Assembly: GCA_035370465.1 (NCBI GenBank)
Contig: DAOOVW010000014.1
Coordinates: 1 to 33,991, forward strand
Direction: 5' to 3'
DNA from: a bacterium
Lineage (GTDB): Bacteria > Ratteibacteria > UBA8468 > B48-G9 > JAFGKM01
Length of the DNA: 33,991 nt
Shown here: positions 1-7,881 of the stretch, piece after piece
How the letters are laid out: every line of letters begins with the position of its first letter
Numbering within the stretch: position 1 is the stretch's first letter
Position numbers and translations under genes: made by a program
The notes under the pieces: generated by a model
Seen by the model: the letters and a program-made list of their open reading frames with translations, nothing else
Told to the model about the DNA's origin: nothing
Databases searched by the model: none

Positions 1-60
1 AATAATGTAATCAGTATTTATATCATCACCAAATTTATGAACATATCCTTTTAGTATCAT
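1..60 (-). CDS. leuD: 3-isopropylmalate dehydratase small subunit (LeuD-like), N-terminal 20 codons only
   Basis: Only the first 20 codons are inside the window; the gene continues past the left edge. The visible start reads MILKGYVHKFGDDINTDYII, which matches the opening of the aconitase-swivel small subunits (a K-F-G-D-x-I-x-T-D-x-I-I pattern). The family pairs with LeuC to isomerise isopropylmalate in leucine synthesis; homoaconitase or methylmalate isomerase small subunits share this N-terminus, so the substrate is not fixed. A clear Shine-Dalgarno sequence (AAAGGAG, minus strand, about 67-73) precedes the ATG. A weak promoter candidate (TTGTCA, 17 bp, TAATTT) lies on the minus strand at 285-313. 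Confidence 0.75.
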   Translation of the reverse strand, partial: MILKGYVHKFGDDINTDYII

Positions 61-99
61 ATCATCTCCTTTCTTTTTTAGAAAATTAAATTCCCCTTG

Positions 100-235
100 C
101 CCCAGTTGTGCTATCTGGGAGACGATAACGCACCAACTCTGAGGCACAAGGTAAGCAACTTCAGTCGGTTTTACAAAGGGGAAACGTTTGTCTCCTTCCT
201 TTGAAAAAGGAAGGTTAGGATGGATTTTCTTTTGT
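100..235. repeat. Dispersed intergenic repeat, copy A
   Basis: This lies in the 61-331 spacer, which has no gene. A perfect 9-bp inverted repeat (CCTTCCTTT, 3-nt loop, AAAGGAAGG) at 194-214 is followed by TTAGGATGGATTTT. The same hairpin and tail recur at 27034-27067, and with small changes at 33061-33094. A second block, ACGCACCAACTCTG at 128-141 followed by CAGTCGGTTTT, recurs at 27159-27172 and just beyond. The second arm of the inverted pair seen in the other copies is degenerate here. Confidence 0.75.
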
Positions 236-331
236 GTCCTTGTCCTAACTTAACATAACGGGCTTCACTGAAGTATCTATTTAAAAATTACCATATTTTT
301 ATATATTTGACAATCTTTATGAAAATTATCT

Positions 332-1642
332 TTATTCCGAATGGGCAAATTCTTTAAGTTTTTCTATTTTTTCCCATTTATTCTCAGACAGCCATAAAGG
401 AAAAATAGAATTATTTTGAAATAATGGCTCATCAATAGGTAAACAGGGATATAAATTTTTACTTATCTCAAAATCAATTGTTCCTGGTATTGGTGAGTAC
501 TCTGCTATATTTATTTTACAGGGATATTTTTTTAATAATTTTATTGTCTTAATAACCTCTTCATATTTCTGAAAGGGCAGACCTGCAAGAATATAAACAC
601 CAATTTCTTCTTTTGAATATCCCCCTATTACCAGATTTTCAATTGCTTTCTCAAAATCAGAAAAAGATACTTTAAAGCTTGACTCTTTTTCCCTTTCAAC
701 ACTTATTGTTTCAAGAGAAAGGCGAATTGTTTTAAAATTTGATTCTTTTAAAATCACTGCCACATCTTTTGTTATGAATTTTGGATGGATACCATTTGGA
801 GTATGAAAACTTACATTTATTTTTTCCTTTTTTACCAGTTCCAGAAACTTCAAAAGATGGGTTTCAAAATTAAAAAAAAGTGCATCATCATAAAAAGCAA
901 CATCTTTAAAATGAAATTTCTCATAATTTTTTTTCAACTCAAAAAAAACATCAAAATGGTCTCTCTGATAAAAAGAAGGTTCAAGTTGCTTAATACCACA
1001 ATACCAGCAAGAAAAAGGACAACCATAAGATGTTTTGATACAGACATATTTCAACTTCTCATAAAAATCCCAGAAAGGATAAATATTGTCAAAAAGTTTA
1101 ATTTTTTTTGAAAATTTATTGTTGACCTGGTCTATAAAATCCTCAATACTTTTCCCTTTAAAAACCATATCAACATTTAATTTTTCCTTTGCATGATTGA
1201 AACAAAAAGTTGCATATATCCCACCAATAATAATAGGAACAGATGGAAAATAATTTTTACAAAACTCTACAATCTCTTTTACCCCTAAATACCAATATGT
1301 CATACCTGTTGTTATAAAAATAAAGTCAATTTTTTTTATTGTTTTTATAAAATCAAAAAATAAGTAATCCGGTAGACCAAATCTTTTATATTCTCTTGGG
1401 ATGTGTTTATAAATTTCTGGCTTTTCAATTTTAATTGAATAAAATTTTCCAGTCCCATATTTTCTATCCGCAATTCCTTTCTCTTTATAAAAATTGTTAT
1501 TTCTATCAAGAAAATCAAAATAAAAAACATCAATACCATTTTTAACAAGCAAATCAGCAATTTTTAAAAAGCCAATGGGTTTCATCCACAAATCATAAGC
1601 AGAAAAATCATAAATTGGTGGGTTTATCATAAGAACTTTCAT
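332..1642 (-). CDS. B12-binding-domain radical SAM protein
   Basis: The protein has 436 residues counted from the internal ATG at 1642; a TTG start five codons upstream is open but has no ribosome site. The N-terminal half looks like a cobalamin-binding Rossmann domain (KVLMINPP opening, later IIIGGIYATF). It is followed by a radical SAM barrel with the [4Fe-4S] motif CxxxCxxC at about Cys208, Cys212 and Cys215 (GCPFSCWYCG). Family members do radical methylations, ring contractions and other hard C-C or C-P chemistry; substrate cannot be read from sequence. It is the last gene of the operon that starts near 4629, beginning 31 nt after the PIG-L deacetylase stop, so it is probably co-transcribed with purM. 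Confidence 0.85.
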   Translation of the reverse strand: MKVLMINPPIYDFSAYDLWMKPIGFLKIADLLVKNGIDVFYFDFLDRNNNFYKEKGIADRKYGTGKFYSIKIEKPEIYKHIPREYKRFGLPDYLFFDFIKTIKKIDFIFITTGMTYWYLGVKEIVEFCKNYFPSVPIIIGGIYATFCFNHAKEKLNVDMVFKGKSIEDFIDQVNNKFSKKIKLFDNIYPFWDFYEKLKYVCIKTSYGCPFSCWYCGIKQLEPSFYQRDHFDVFFELKKNYEKFHFKDVAFYDDALFFNFETHLLKFLELVKKEKINVSFHTPNGIHPKFITKDVAVILKESNFKTIRLSLETISVEREKESSFKVSFSDFEKAIENLVIGGYSKEEIGVYILAGLPFQKYEEVIKTIKLLKKYPCKINIAEYSPIPGTIDFEISKNLYPCLPIDEPLFQNNSIFPLWLSENKWEKIEKLKEFAHSE

Positions 1643-1673
1643 TTTATCTCGTACCAATTAGCACATTGATAGG

Positions 1674-2492
1674 TTAAAAAAATGGAAATAACTTAAAAAT
1701 TTCTTCTTTTTCTATTTGTTTTCCATATTCAGATATTTCAAATGCCTCAGCATATTTTATTACTTTCCCTTTTTCTCCATATAACTCAACAAGTTTCTCT
1801 CTATATTTATTTGCAATTTCTTTGTAAAGAGAAAATCTTGTATTAAAAAGATATTTTTTTCTATCTTTTTCATTTTTGGGAATTTCATCTAATTTCCCTT
1901 CATTAAATGGAAGCCACTCATACATTTGAGAAGTATGACAATGGAGCATTTCCAATTTTTTATCAATAACATCATCTATTCCAATAACAATATCTGCCTG
2001 AAATAAAAGGGGTTTTTTAAAACCATCATATGAATAACAAATTACTGGCTGTTCCTTTAAATATTCAGTCAGTGGCAACATATTTGGAACTGTTAATATA
2101 TAAGAAGCATCCTGAACTAATTGTGAAGTATATCTATGGTCTGGATGATAATCATAAGGTCTATGAGTAATTATTAAATCAGGAATAAAATCTCTGATAA
2201 TTTTAATTATTACCTTTCTTTTTTCAACTATTGGTTCAAGTTCACCAGTGTGCCAGTCAAGAATTTGATATTCATATAATTTTGCAACTTTTGCAGAATT
2301 CTGTGCTTCTTCATATCTTCTTCTTATTAGTTCTATTCCACCAATTTTATAATGTCCTGTTCCACCATTTGTTGTTGACACAAATTTTACAATATGACCT
2401 TTTTGTGTATATTTCAAAGCCAGTCCACCACAATTAATGTCAGAATCATCTGGATGTGCCATTATTACCAAAATTCTTAATTTTTTTTCCAT
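1674..2492 (-). CDS. PIG-L/LmbE family N-deacetylase
   Basis: A 272-residue zinc-dependent deacetylase of the PIG-L fold, which removes N-acetyl groups from GlcNAc-type sugars or glycoconjugates (BshB, MshB and MshC-pathway relatives). The zinc-site motif AHPDD is at residues 12-16 and the second motif HPDH at 116-119. The ATG at 2492 is preferred: a TTG start 24 bp upstream would place the Shine-Dalgarno sequence AAAGGAG inside the coding region. It sits 59 nt downstream of purM and 31 nt upstream of the radical SAM gene, on the same strand. It resembles BshB1-type proteins in length, but the other bacillithiol genes (bshA, bshC) are not in the window, so a bacillithiol role is only one option. 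Confidence 0.85.
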   Translation of the reverse strand: MEKKLRILVIMAHPDDSDINCGGLALKYTQKGHIVKFVSTTNGGTGHYKIGGIELIRRRYEEAQNSAKVAKLYEYQILDWHTGELEPIVEKRKVIIKIIRDFIPDLIITHRPYDYHPDHRYTSQLVQDASYILTVPNMLPLTEYLKEQPVICYSYDGFKKPLLFQADIVIGIDDVIDKKLEMLHCHTSQMYEWLPFNEGKLDEIPKNEKDRKKYLFNTRFSLYKEIANKYREKLVELYGEKGKVIKYAEAFEISEYGKQIEKEEIFKLFPFF

Positions 2493-2551
2493 CCTCTTTT
2501 CTTCTCCTTTTTTCAATCTGGAAAAAATAATTTATTTTTTTAGAAATTAAA

Positions 2552-3571
2552 TCAAAGTAAAACTACTTCTCTTTCACCTTCCTTAACTTCTCCAATAACA
2601 AAAGAGGAAAATTTATATTTTTTAATTATATTTAAAGCATTATCAACATTGTCAGGTGAAACAACTAATATAAGTCCAATTCCCATATTGAAAACATCAA
2701 ACATCTCACTTTCAGAAATTTTTCCTTCTTTTTTTATAATATCAAAAATAGGAGGAACTTCCCATTTGTTTTTATTTATAACACATTTTAAATTATCTCT
2801 TATCAATCTTACCAAATTTCCCTTTATCCCTCCTCCTGTAATATGAGCAACACCTTTTATCATCTTGTTATCTGCAAGTTTTGTCAAAAGTGGTGAATAA
2901 ATATATGTTGGCTTTAAAAGTTCGTCTCCTAATTTCTTCCCAATTTCTTTGTAATGCTTTTTGTAGTCAGAATTTTTAAAAACTTTTCTCAAAAGAGAAA
3001 AACCATTGCTATGAACTCCGTTTGAAGAAATACCGATAATTACATCTCCTTTTTTTATTTTACTTCCATCAACAATTTTATTTTTCTCAACAACACCAAC
3101 ACAAAAAGCAGCAAGGTCAAACCCATTTTTCCCATAAACATCTTTCATTTGTGCAATTTCCCCCCCAACTAATACACAATCTGCCATTTTACAACCATCA
3201 ACTATCCCATCAATAATTTGTTTTTCTCTTTTTCCTTTTAACTCACCAACTGCAATGTAATCAAGAAGAAAGAGAACTTTTGCACCTGAAACACTAACAT
3301 CATTTACATTCATTCCAACAAGGTCAATTCCAATAGTTGAATAATTATCCATAATTTGAGAAACTAAAATTTTTGTTCCAACTCCATCTGTTGAAGAAAC
3401 AATAACTGGCTGATTAAAATTTTCAGGAAATTTGAAAAAACCGGAAAAAAAACCAATATCACCAATCATGTATTTTTTTTTATGTAACTTTTCCGTTTTC
3501 TTTTTTATATAAGAAATTAATTCTTCTGCTTTTACCTCATCCACCCCTGCTTTTTTATATTTTTCGCTCAT
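2552..3571 (-). CDS. purM: Phosphoribosylformylglycinamidine cyclo-ligase (AIR synthetase)
   Basis: A 339-residue PurM, the usual family length. It closes formylglycinamidine ribonucleotide to aminoimidazole ribonucleotide with ATP, step five of purine synthesis. Visible hallmarks are YKKAGVD at the N-terminus, the STDGVGTK loop near residues 60-67, the GMNVNDV segment and GGEIAQM (GGETAEM in most homologs). Its ATG overlaps the stop of the upstream URO-D-like gene by 4 nt (ATGA), so the two are translationally coupled. No other purine gene is next to it, which is unusual given that purM is normally near purN, purD or purH. Confidence 0.95.
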   Translation of the reverse strand: MSEKYKKAGVDEVKAEELISYIKKKTEKLHKKKYMIGDIGFFSGFFKFPENFNQPVIVSSTDGVGTKILVSQIMDNYSTIGIDLVGMNVNDVSVSGAKVLFLLDYIAVGELKGKREKQIIDGIVDGCKMADCVLVGGEIAQMKDVYGKNGFDLAAFCVGVVEKNKIVDGSKIKKGDVIIGISSNGVHSNGFSLLRKVFKNSDYKKHYKEIGKKLGDELLKPTYIYSPLLTKLADNKMIKGVAHITGGGIKGNLVRLIRDNLKCVINKNKWEVPPIFDIIKKEGKISESEMFDVFNMGIGLILVVSPDNVDNALNIIKKYKFSSFVIGEVKEGEREVVLL

Positions 3572-4629
3572 TTTTCAGTTCTTTTACATTCCTCAATAAA
3601 TGCCTCAATATTTTCTATTGGGACTTCTGGTTCAAGAATATGCGTTGGAGAAATGATTAAAGCACCATCATATCCCAATTTTTCTTTTCTTTCTCTTACA
3701 ACACTTTTAACATCTTCATCTTTTCCAAATGGCATAGTTGATTGAGTCCCTATGGTTCCATCAAAAACAATATATTTACCATACTCTCTTTTAATTTTAT
3801 AAATATCTAAACATTCTGGCTGAACAGGATTTAGAATTGTAACTCCAATATCAATTAGTTCAGGAATAATTTCTTCAATATTTCCATCACTGTGATACCA
3901 TATTTGAATATCTGGTTTTATACTCCTTGCTTTTTCATATACCTTTTTCCATCTTGATTTTATAAATTTCCTCCACATCTCTTTAGAAAACATAAGCGAT
4001 TTTTGATTTGCAACATCATCACCAGTTTTTATATAATCCACCCCTGCTCTTGCTCCTAATTCTGCAATTTTAATATTCCTTTCTGTTATTCTATCAAGTA
4101 TATATTCACACCATTCTGGGTTTTCTATCATATCCATCAAAAATTCCTGATAGCCCCTTATCTGCCACGATGTCTCATACATATGCCCAACCCAGCAAAC
4201 AGAAACTTTTCCTTCTTTATGTGCTTTTTCTACATCTTCTTTCATATTTGCTGGACTAAACTTTTCTGCCTGCGGGAATGGAAAATTTTCAATATCACTA
4301 ATTGATTTGACATTTCTTAGTGGGCTTATATATCCAGTAAAATGGTAATATCCTGCTGGAACTTCAAGAACACCTAACGAATTTATAAAACTTCCCTCAG
4401 GTATTTCAACATCCCTGTAATATTCAGAAAAATCAATTTCTTTTCTTCCCTCTTCTGGTTGAACAAAAACAGGATTGAACATCCCAAAAAAATCTATTAT
4501 TTCTTCCTGTTCTATTTTATATTTTTTACATAATTTCTCCAAAAGATAAGGAGTAAAAGCAGCATAAAAAAGAAATTCATCGTGTCTTTCGTGGTTTATT
4601 GTCTTTTGAAATATCTCTAATTGATTCAT
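3568..4629 (-). CDS. Uroporphyrinogen decarboxylase (URO-D) superfamily protein, not HemE itself
   Basis: A 353-residue TIM-barrel protein of the URO-D/MtaA/CmuA superfamily. Members include HemE and cobalamin- or coenzyme M-dependent methyltransferases. This one has the superfamily's late signatures: WYHSDGNIEEIIPELIDIG, NPVQPE and VFDGTIGTQSTMPFG, but not the HemE N-terminal FxRQAGR substrate motif, so haem synthesis is unlikely. Many bacterial homologs of this type occur in sugar or methyl-group gene clusters without known activity. It is the first gene of the minus-strand operon, overlaps purM by 4 nt and is preceded by a plausible promoter. No clear Shine-Dalgarno sequence is visible before the ATG. 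Confidence 0.8.
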   Translation of the reverse strand: MNQLEIFQKTINHERHDEFLFYAAFTPYLLEKLCKKYKIEQEEIIDFFGMFNPVFVQPEEGRKEIDFSEYYRDVEIPEGSFINSLGVLEVPAGYYHFTGYISPLRNVKSISDIENFPFPQAEKFSPANMKEDVEKAHKEGKVSVCWVGHMYETSWQIRGYQEFLMDMIENPEWCEYILDRITERNIKIAELGARAGVDYIKTGDDVANQKSLMFSKEMWRKFIKSRWKKVYEKARSIKPDIQIWYHSDGNIEEIIPELIDIGVTILNPVQPECLDIYKIKREYGKYIVFDGTIGTQSTMPFGKDEDVKSVVRERKEKLGYDGALIISPTHILEPEVPIENIEAFIEECKRTEK

Positions 4630-4678
4630 TTTTTATTTTTACCAATAATTTAATTTTTACATTTTTTTATTTTCTTAT

Positions 4679-4707
4679 AATTTAATCCTATTTCTTTCTA
4701 TTGTCAA
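4679..4707 (-). promoter_or_regulatory. Putative sigma-70 promoter of the URO-D/purM operon
   Basis: On the minus strand a perfect -35 TTGACA (4707-4702) is separated by 17 bp from TAAATT (4684-4679, four of six matches). It lies about 50 nt upstream of the operon's first ATG and overlaps nothing coding. It is divergent from the pfkB promoter. Confidence 0.55.
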
Positions 4708-4717
4708 ACTATTTAAT

Positions 4718-4746
4718 TTGCCATTTATGTTAAAATAAATTATAAT
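4718..4746 (+). promoter_or_regulatory. Putative sigma-70 promoter of the PfkB kinase gene
   Basis: TTGCCA at 4718-4723 and a perfect TATAAT at 4741-4746 are separated by 17 bp. The ATG of the kinase follows 35 nt later with a GGAGG ribosome site between. Confidence 0.65.
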
Positions 4747-4780
4747 TTCAAAATTAAAAAGGATTAATATGGAGGAGAAA

Positions 4781-5854
4781 ATGAAATTAAAAGAAAATTG
4801 TAAATATGGTCTTGCAGTTCCAACAAGCATTGGAGTTAGAATAACCCCTTTAAATAATCAACCAGTTCATACAAGTTCTTTATATATAATGCAGGCAACG
4901 AGTGCTGAAACAAATGTTGCAAGTATTTCTTCTTATTTAGGAATACCTGTAAAAGTTCTTACTGCTTTTGTTAAAGGAAGCCCAATTGCAAGATTTATAA
5001 AAGAAAATTTGAGAAGTAGAGGGATGGATTTTGAAGGTAATGAATTTGAGCAGGCAGGACCATGGGGATATAGACATCAGTTTAATATTGGAGATACTGG
5101 ATATGGAGCAAGAGGGCCAAAAGTATGGAATGATAGAAGTGGTGAAGTAGGGAGAATTTTAAGACCTGAGGACTTTGACTTAGAAGGACTTTTTGGGCAA
5201 GAAGGAGTTAAAATTGTTCATATGTCAGGGTTAATTGCAGCACTTTCTCCTGATACAAAAAAATTTTGTTTAGAAATTGCCAATATCGCAAAAAAACATA
5301 ACACAAGAATTTCGTTTGACCTAAATTACAGAGCATCTTTCTGGAAAAATAGAGAACAAGAGTTAAGAAGTGCCTTTACTGAAATTGCAAGTATTTCAGA
5401 TATACTTGTAGGAAATGAAGAGGACTTTCAACTTTGTTTAGGAATTAAAGGACCAGAAGTTGGAGGGAAAAATATAAAAGACCAGATAGATAGTTTTAAA
5501 GAAATGATTGAAAGAACAAAAAAGTTATTTCCTAAGGTAGAAGTCTTTGCTACAACTTTAAGAGAAGTAATAAGTGCAAATCAACATTTATGGGGTGCAA
5601 TAATGTCAGTTGGGAAAAACTGGTATGTAGTAGAACCAAGAGAGATTTTTGTTCTTGATAGAATTGGTGGTGGTGATGCTTTTGTTGGTGGACTTTTATA
5701 TGGAATTCTCAAGAACTGGACAGAAGAAAAATGGATACAGTTTGGATGGGCATCTGGAGCACTTGTTGTAACACTTTTAACTGACTATGCTCAACCACTA
5801 AATGAAGAAGAAATATGGGATATATGGGCAGGTAAAGCACGAGTAAAAAGGTAA
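4781..5854 (+). CDS. PfkB-family sugar kinase, probably 2-keto-3-deoxygluconate kinase
   Basis: A ribokinase/PfkB fold protein of 357 residues from the ATG at 4781. That start is chosen because GGAGG lies 5 nt before it; an ATG at 4769 is also open but puts that ribosome site inside the gene. The C-terminal PfkB signature DRIGGGDAFVGG is near residues 293-304, with the catalytic base Asp299, and SFDLNYR near 178-184 is typical of KDG kinases. These phosphorylate 2-keto-3-deoxygluconate to KDPG in hexuronate degradation. No KDPG aldolase or uronate isomerase is adjacent, so the substrate rests on family resemblance; a fructokinase or other ketose kinase is possible. Confidence 0.8.
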   Translation: MKLKENCKYGLAVPTSIGVRITPLNNQPVHTSSLYIMQATSAETNVASISSYLGIPVKVLTAFVKGSPIARFIKENLRSRGMDFEGNEFEQAGPWGYRHQFNIGDTGYGARGPKVWNDRSGEVGRILRPEDFDLEGLFGQEGVKIVHMSGLIAALSPDTKKFCLEIANIAKKHNTRISFDLNYRASFWKNREQELRSAFTEIASISDILVGNEEDFQLCLGIKGPEVGGKNIKDQIDSFKEMIERTKKLFPKVEVFATTLREVISANQHLWGAIMSVGKNWYVVEPREIFVLDRIGGGDAFVGGLLYGILKNWTEEKWIQFGWASGALVVTLLTDYAQPLNEEEIWDIWAGKARVKR

Positions 5855-5858
5855 AAAA

Positions 5859-5981
5859 TCTAATCACAATTTGCAGGAATATTTTTCTCTTGAATTTGGG
5901 GGACAGAAATACTATGATGAAAAAGAAGGAATTATAAAAAGTATAGAGAATCAAAAAATCTCCCAAAATAGCAGGAAATGA
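5859..5981 (+). pseudogene. Possible gene remnant, 40 codons, unidentified
   Basis: The spacer after the kinase contains an open stretch with no start codon that reads like protein (for example YFSLEFGGQKYYDEKEG, then KSIENQKIS) and ends at TGA 5979-5981. It is out of frame with the kinase, whose own C-terminus (ARVKR) looks natural for KDG kinases, so this is unlikely to be a lost tail of it. I do not recognise the family. The rest of 5982-6040 is AT-rich with nothing visible. Confidence 0.3.
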
Positions 5982-6058
5982 TATTATTTTTCTCCTTATT
6001 TTGAAATACTATAAATAACATAAGAAAAATTATTAAAAATTTTTATGGAGGAAAAACA

Positions 6059-6817
6059 ATGAAAAGAAATATATTAGTTATTGGAGCGCATATAGATGAC
6101 TGTGAAGGTGGAAGTTGTGCAGGAATAAGTTTGAAGTTCATAAAATTAGGGTACAAGGTTTATTTTCTTAATACAATAGGCAATCTTAAAAGTTGGTCAA
6201 TTGTTAAAGATAAAAAAACTGAAGAAGCTTTAATTCAAGAAGCGTATAAGGCAGCAGAAATTTTGGGTACTCATAAGATTTTGTTAAAATTTCAACATAA
6301 TCACCTTTTTGATATGGATTTCAATGTAATAAAAGAAATTGCAAAAGTAATTAAGAAAATAAATCCTGAAATTATTTTAATTCCATGGCCTAAAGACAAT
6401 CATCCTGACCATGTTAGAACAGCAAAAGCATCATTAGAAGCAATTTCTTATTTTAATATCAATTCTTCACTTGGAGGGAAAACGTCTATTAAAGTAAATT
6501 TAAAAGAAATATTGGCATATGAAATAAGTAGTTGGCAAACAGAGAATTTTAAACCTGATTTTTTTATAAATATTACTAATGAAATGGAAATAGTATGTCA
6601 ATCTATGAAAGCATTTAAACATATTGGAACTAAACTTTATATAAAGGATAAAAAAGCACAGTGTAGTCTATGGGGAATTCAAGCAGAATTCAAATATGCT
6701 GAAGGATTTAAACATCTTGGTCCATATTTTCCGATAAATTCAATATTACTCGCCTTATTTGGTAAAGATTTAAGACCAGCAGGTTTTCTTCAATATCCAT
6801 GGGGAATTCGACTCTAA
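6059..6817 (+). CDS. PIG-L family deacetylase (second, divergent copy)
   Basis: A 252-residue PIG-L protein. The zinc motif is GAHIDDCEGG at residues 9-18 (His11, Asp14; Ile replaces the usual Pro) and HPDH at 115-118. The gene has a strong ribosome site (GGAGG, about 9 nt before the ATG). It is only distantly similar to the deacetylase at 1674-2492, so the two are not a recent duplication. Proteins of this type in sugar-degradation regions are often annotated as GlcNAc or glycoside deacetylases; the PfkB kinase 200 bp upstream fits a carbohydrate role, but the actual substrate is unknown. Confidence 0.85.
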   Translation: MKRNILVIGAHIDDCEGGSCAGISLKFIKLGYKVYFLNTIGNLKSWSIVKDKKTEEALIQEAYKAAEILGTHKILLKFQHNHLFDMDFNVIKEIAKVIKKINPEIILIPWPKDNHPDHVRTAKASLEAISYFNINSSLGGKTSIKVNLKEILAYEISSWQTENFKPDFFINITNEMEIVCQSMKAFKHIGTKLYIKDKKAQCSLWGIQAEFKYAEGFKHLGPYFPINSILLALFGKDLRPAGFLQYPWGIRL

Positions 6818-6855
6818 TTTGCATATTTTTAACCTAAAATCTCGTTTTTTTATCA

Positions 6856-7166
6856 CTATGTATTATATTCAGGTATAGGTAAATCAAATTTTTTCAAAAT
6901 ATCTTTTTGTTTTTTAGAAATTTCAGTCAAAAATATTTTACTATTTTCCATCTCTACTATTTTGATTTTTTTAATTCATAAAGAAGTTCTATAAGAGTAT
7001 AATCTTTAAAAATACCTTTTTCTCTCATAATTTTACAAACACCTGAATATAGAATAAGAGAAAGGAAACTCAAAGATTGTCTCGCTTGTTTCTTCTCTTT
7101 ATCCCAATAACTTTCTCCTTCATATACATAAACATTCTTTCCTATTTTTTGTTCTATTCTATATAA
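6856..7166 (-). pseudogene. Decayed transposase remnant, IS1634/IS4-superfamily-like, with internal deletion and frameshift
   Basis: On the minus strand, 7166 to 6957 reads as 69 codons starting with a transposase-like N-terminus (VYVYEGESYWDKEKKQAR). Near 7080 it passes directly into what looks like the C-terminal part (SLILYSGVCKIMREKG, LIELLYELKKSK). A stop at 6957-6959 follows, and a shift of one base restores a 33-codon reading (VEMENSKIFLTEISKKQKD) ending at 6856. The pattern fits a DDE transposase whose catalytic core was deleted and whose tail lost one A in an A-rich run. The family call rests on my memory of the N- and C-terminal consensus. No start codon or terminal inverted repeats were found. 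Confidence 0.6.
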
Positions 7167-7240
7167 CTATTTAAAATTTAAATGGCAACTGCTTTAATTC
7201 CTTATTTTTCCATAGATTTTATCAGATAAGAAAAACATAG

Positions 7241-7471
7241 TTATTAATATCGCTGGATTTTAGGTTTAGAGAAAAAGTTTTAGTAAGTAGTGGTCTTGAA
7301 CACTTAGGGCTGACAGAAATTACTGATAAACTTATGGATATTCCAGCTAAAATCCAACACAAAAATATTTGTACAATAATACTTCTTCCTTTATATCATA
7401 ATTTCAGCAGAATATTTGTTGAAAATAAAATTCCCAACAATAAAATACTTTATCCCTTTGATACTTCTTAA
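7241..7471 (+). pseudogene. Unidentified ORF remnant upstream of groES
   Basis: An open frame of 76 codons (TAG at 7238-7240 to TAA at 7469-7471) reads like protein, for example KVLVSSGLEHLGLTEITDK and LPLYHNFSRIFVENK. There is no start codon or ribosome site near the beginning; the first in-frame ATG is about half way. It ends 20 bp before the groES promoter. Together with the transposase remnant this makes 6818-7480 a graveyard of broken genes. I do not recognise the family. Confidence 0.3.
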
Positions 7472-7490
7472 AATCATTTCCTGCAAAATG

Positions 7491-7518
7491 TTGACAAATA
7501 TTTACACTTAGGTATAAT
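7491..7518 (+). promoter_or_regulatory. Consensus sigma-70 promoter of groESL
   Basis: A perfect TTGACA (7491-7496) and perfect TATAAT (7513-7518) are 16 bp apart, 47 bp before the groES ATG. No CIRCE element (TTAGCACTC and its inverted partner) is seen between the promoter and groES, so HrcA control is not supported by this sequence. Confidence 0.85.
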
Positions 7519-7565
7519 TATTATCTAAAAAAATAACTCTATACTTTTAAAAAAGGAGGTGAAAT

Positions 7566-7868
7566 ATGGCTAAATTAAGAATTAGACCACTTGGAGATAG
7601 GGTTGTAATTGAACCATCAGAAGCAGAAGAAAAAACAAAAAGCGGAATAATTTTACCTGATACTGCAAAGGAAAAACCACAGGAAGGAAAAGTTGTTGCT
7701 GCTGGAAAAGGGAAAACTGATGAGAGTGGTAAAATAATTCCAATGGAAGTTAAGGTTGGAGATAAAGTTTTATATGGAAAATATGCAGGAACTGAAATAA
7801 CAATAGACGAAAAAGAGTATATCATTCTTAGAGAAGAAGATATACTTGCAGTCGTTGAAGACAAATAA
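7566..7868 (+). CDS. groES: Co-chaperonin GroES (Hsp10)
   Basis: A 100-residue GroES, normal length, the heptameric lid of the GroEL folding chamber in the cytoplasm. It begins [15 protein letters not shown], includes the mobile-loop region [19 protein letters not shown] (near residues 24-42) and ends VEDK. A textbook ribosome site (AGGAGGTGA) sits 6-8 nt before the ATG. groEL follows after 13 nt with a near-identical ribosome site, and both are driven by the consensus promoter at 7491-7518. Confidence 0.98.
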   Translation: MAKLRIRPLGDRVVIEPSEAEEKTKSGIILPDTAKEKPQEGKVVAAGKGKTDESGKIIPMEVKVGDKVLYGKYAGTEITIDEKEYIILREEDILAVVEDK

Positions 7869-7881
7869 AAGGAGGTGAAGT

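Noticed and set aside
307..329. Plus-strand TTGACA near 307
   Set aside because: The matching -10 at 17 bp is CTTTAT, and it would point into the 3' end of a minus-strand gene with no plus-strand gene after it.
785..1111. 108-codon plus-strand ORF
   Set aside because: It is antisense to the radical SAM gene, is low-complexity and has no ribosome site.
1674..6817. Bacillithiol pathway (BshB) from the two PIG-L genes
   Set aside because: Neither bshA nor bshC is in the window and PIG-L proteins serve many substrates, so I did not assign the name.
7519..7565. Possible CIRCE operator upstream of groES
   Set aside because: The TTAGCACTC/GAGTGCTAA inverted repeat is absent from the leader and the promoter region.
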